The position numbers and the translations under genes were made by a program. DNA of 52,319 bases. Origin: Candidatus Nanopelagicales bacterium (GTDB lineage: Bacteria; Actinomycetota; Actinomycetes; S36-B12; GCA-2699445). Numbering within the stretch: the stretch's first letter is position 1; every line of letters begins with the position of its first letter. The notes under the pieces are model-generated. The model worked only from the letters and a program-made list of their open reading frames with translations. It was not told the DNA's origin and did no database searches. Below, one piece after another: positions 52,231 through 52,319 of this stretch. The DNA lies in contig JAUYJT010000060.1 in assembly GCA_030700225.1 (NCBI GenBank), forward strand, positions 1 to 52,319, written 5' to 3'.

Positions 52231-52319
52231 GTGGACCGTGCTGTGTTGGTGATGGAGGTAGGTCCTCCGGGCTCGCTGTGCAGGCAGAGGGCTCAAACCG
52301 CCGTGGTGTCATGTCGGTC
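52231..52319 (+). CDS. Open frame cut by window end, possibly a mobile-element gene
   Basis: GTG 52231 follows TAGGAGGTC at 6 nt and stays open to the last base (30 codons, beginning VDRAVLVMEVG). It starts 47 bp after the hairpin repeat. The placement suggests the transposase gene of the element whose ends are the repeat, but the visible residues match no family I can name. Confidence 0.3.
   Translation, partial: MDRAVLVMEVGPPGSLCRQRAQTAVVSCR

Overview
The window is a high-GC chromosomal segment from an actinobacterium (class Actinomycetia; I cannot place it to order). Evidence: a linked set of actinobacterial genes (ErpA-like protein, AdoK-type PfkB kinase, TrpD, DEDD-exonuclease/UvrC fusion, FadD15-like ligase, SRPBCC/ArsA/DUF5304-like/PlsC block, class II DAHP synthase, PknL-like kinase, MptA-like mannosyltransferase, IdsA, MetF, DUF3040), frequent GTG starts, many ATGA/GTGA overlaps and a mycobacterial-type LexA box. 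From memory, the order follows Mycobacterium tuberculosis Rv2204c down to Rv2169c, with cta genes, pimB and the Rv2175c homologue missing and several insertions. This is recalled synteny, not a computed alignment.

Layout. 1-3.4 kb: accessory start with a C-terminally damaged Fic gene and an AlbA_2/HATPase regulator under a perfect inverted-repeat operator. 3.4-9.1 kb: NadA, ErpA-like protein, a MITE-like hairpin repeat, AdoK, a TusA protein coupled to a cysteine-desulfurase-fold protein that lacks the PLP lysine, and an L,D-transpeptidase lipoprotein. 9.1-23.1 kb: conserved backbone (orphan receiver, TrpD, DEDD/UvrC, FadD15, zinc ribbons, SRPBCC proteins, metallophosphoesterase, ArsA-like ATPase, glucokinase, esterase, PlsC, class II AroG). 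22.8-34.2 kb: a rearranged accessory island. The 3' end of aroG is repeated 2 kb downstream and the 3' end of ogt exactly 5.6 kb downstream. Between and beyond these echoes lie IS1634- and IS3-family remnants, two intact GT87 mannosyltransferases and a third as a pseudogene, two PIN-domain toxin-antitoxin pairs, and a second, unrelated (type I) DAHP synthase. 34.2-44.8 kb: Met-rich PepSY-like protein with a SHOCT partner, PASTA kinase, MptA-like enzyme, twin lipoproteins, a secreted amidase-like protein with an 8-bp tandem repeat in its signal-peptide codons, polyprenyl synthase, MetF and a CPA1 antiporter. 44.8-52.3 kb: a LexA-box-controlled translesion-synthesis operon (DUF6504, SAV_6107-type HEPN, DnaE2, catalytic DinB), DUF3040, a small membrane protein, and a second copy of the MITE-like repeat leading into an open frame cut by the window end.

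How the genes work together: cell-envelope synthesis dominates (GT87/MptA GT-C enzymes, IdsA for polyprenyl carriers, PlsC and FadD15 for lipids, L,D-transpeptidase, PASTA kinase), with aromatic amino-acid supply (two DAHP synthases, TrpD), Fe-S/sulfur handling (NadA, ErpA, TusA plus pseudo-desulfurase) and SOS mutagenesis. The strongest leads are the lysine-less desulfurase/TusA pair, the LexA-controlled mutasome variant without ImuA'/ImuB, the paired gene-end echoes of the island, and the 8-bp repeat at the amidase start.
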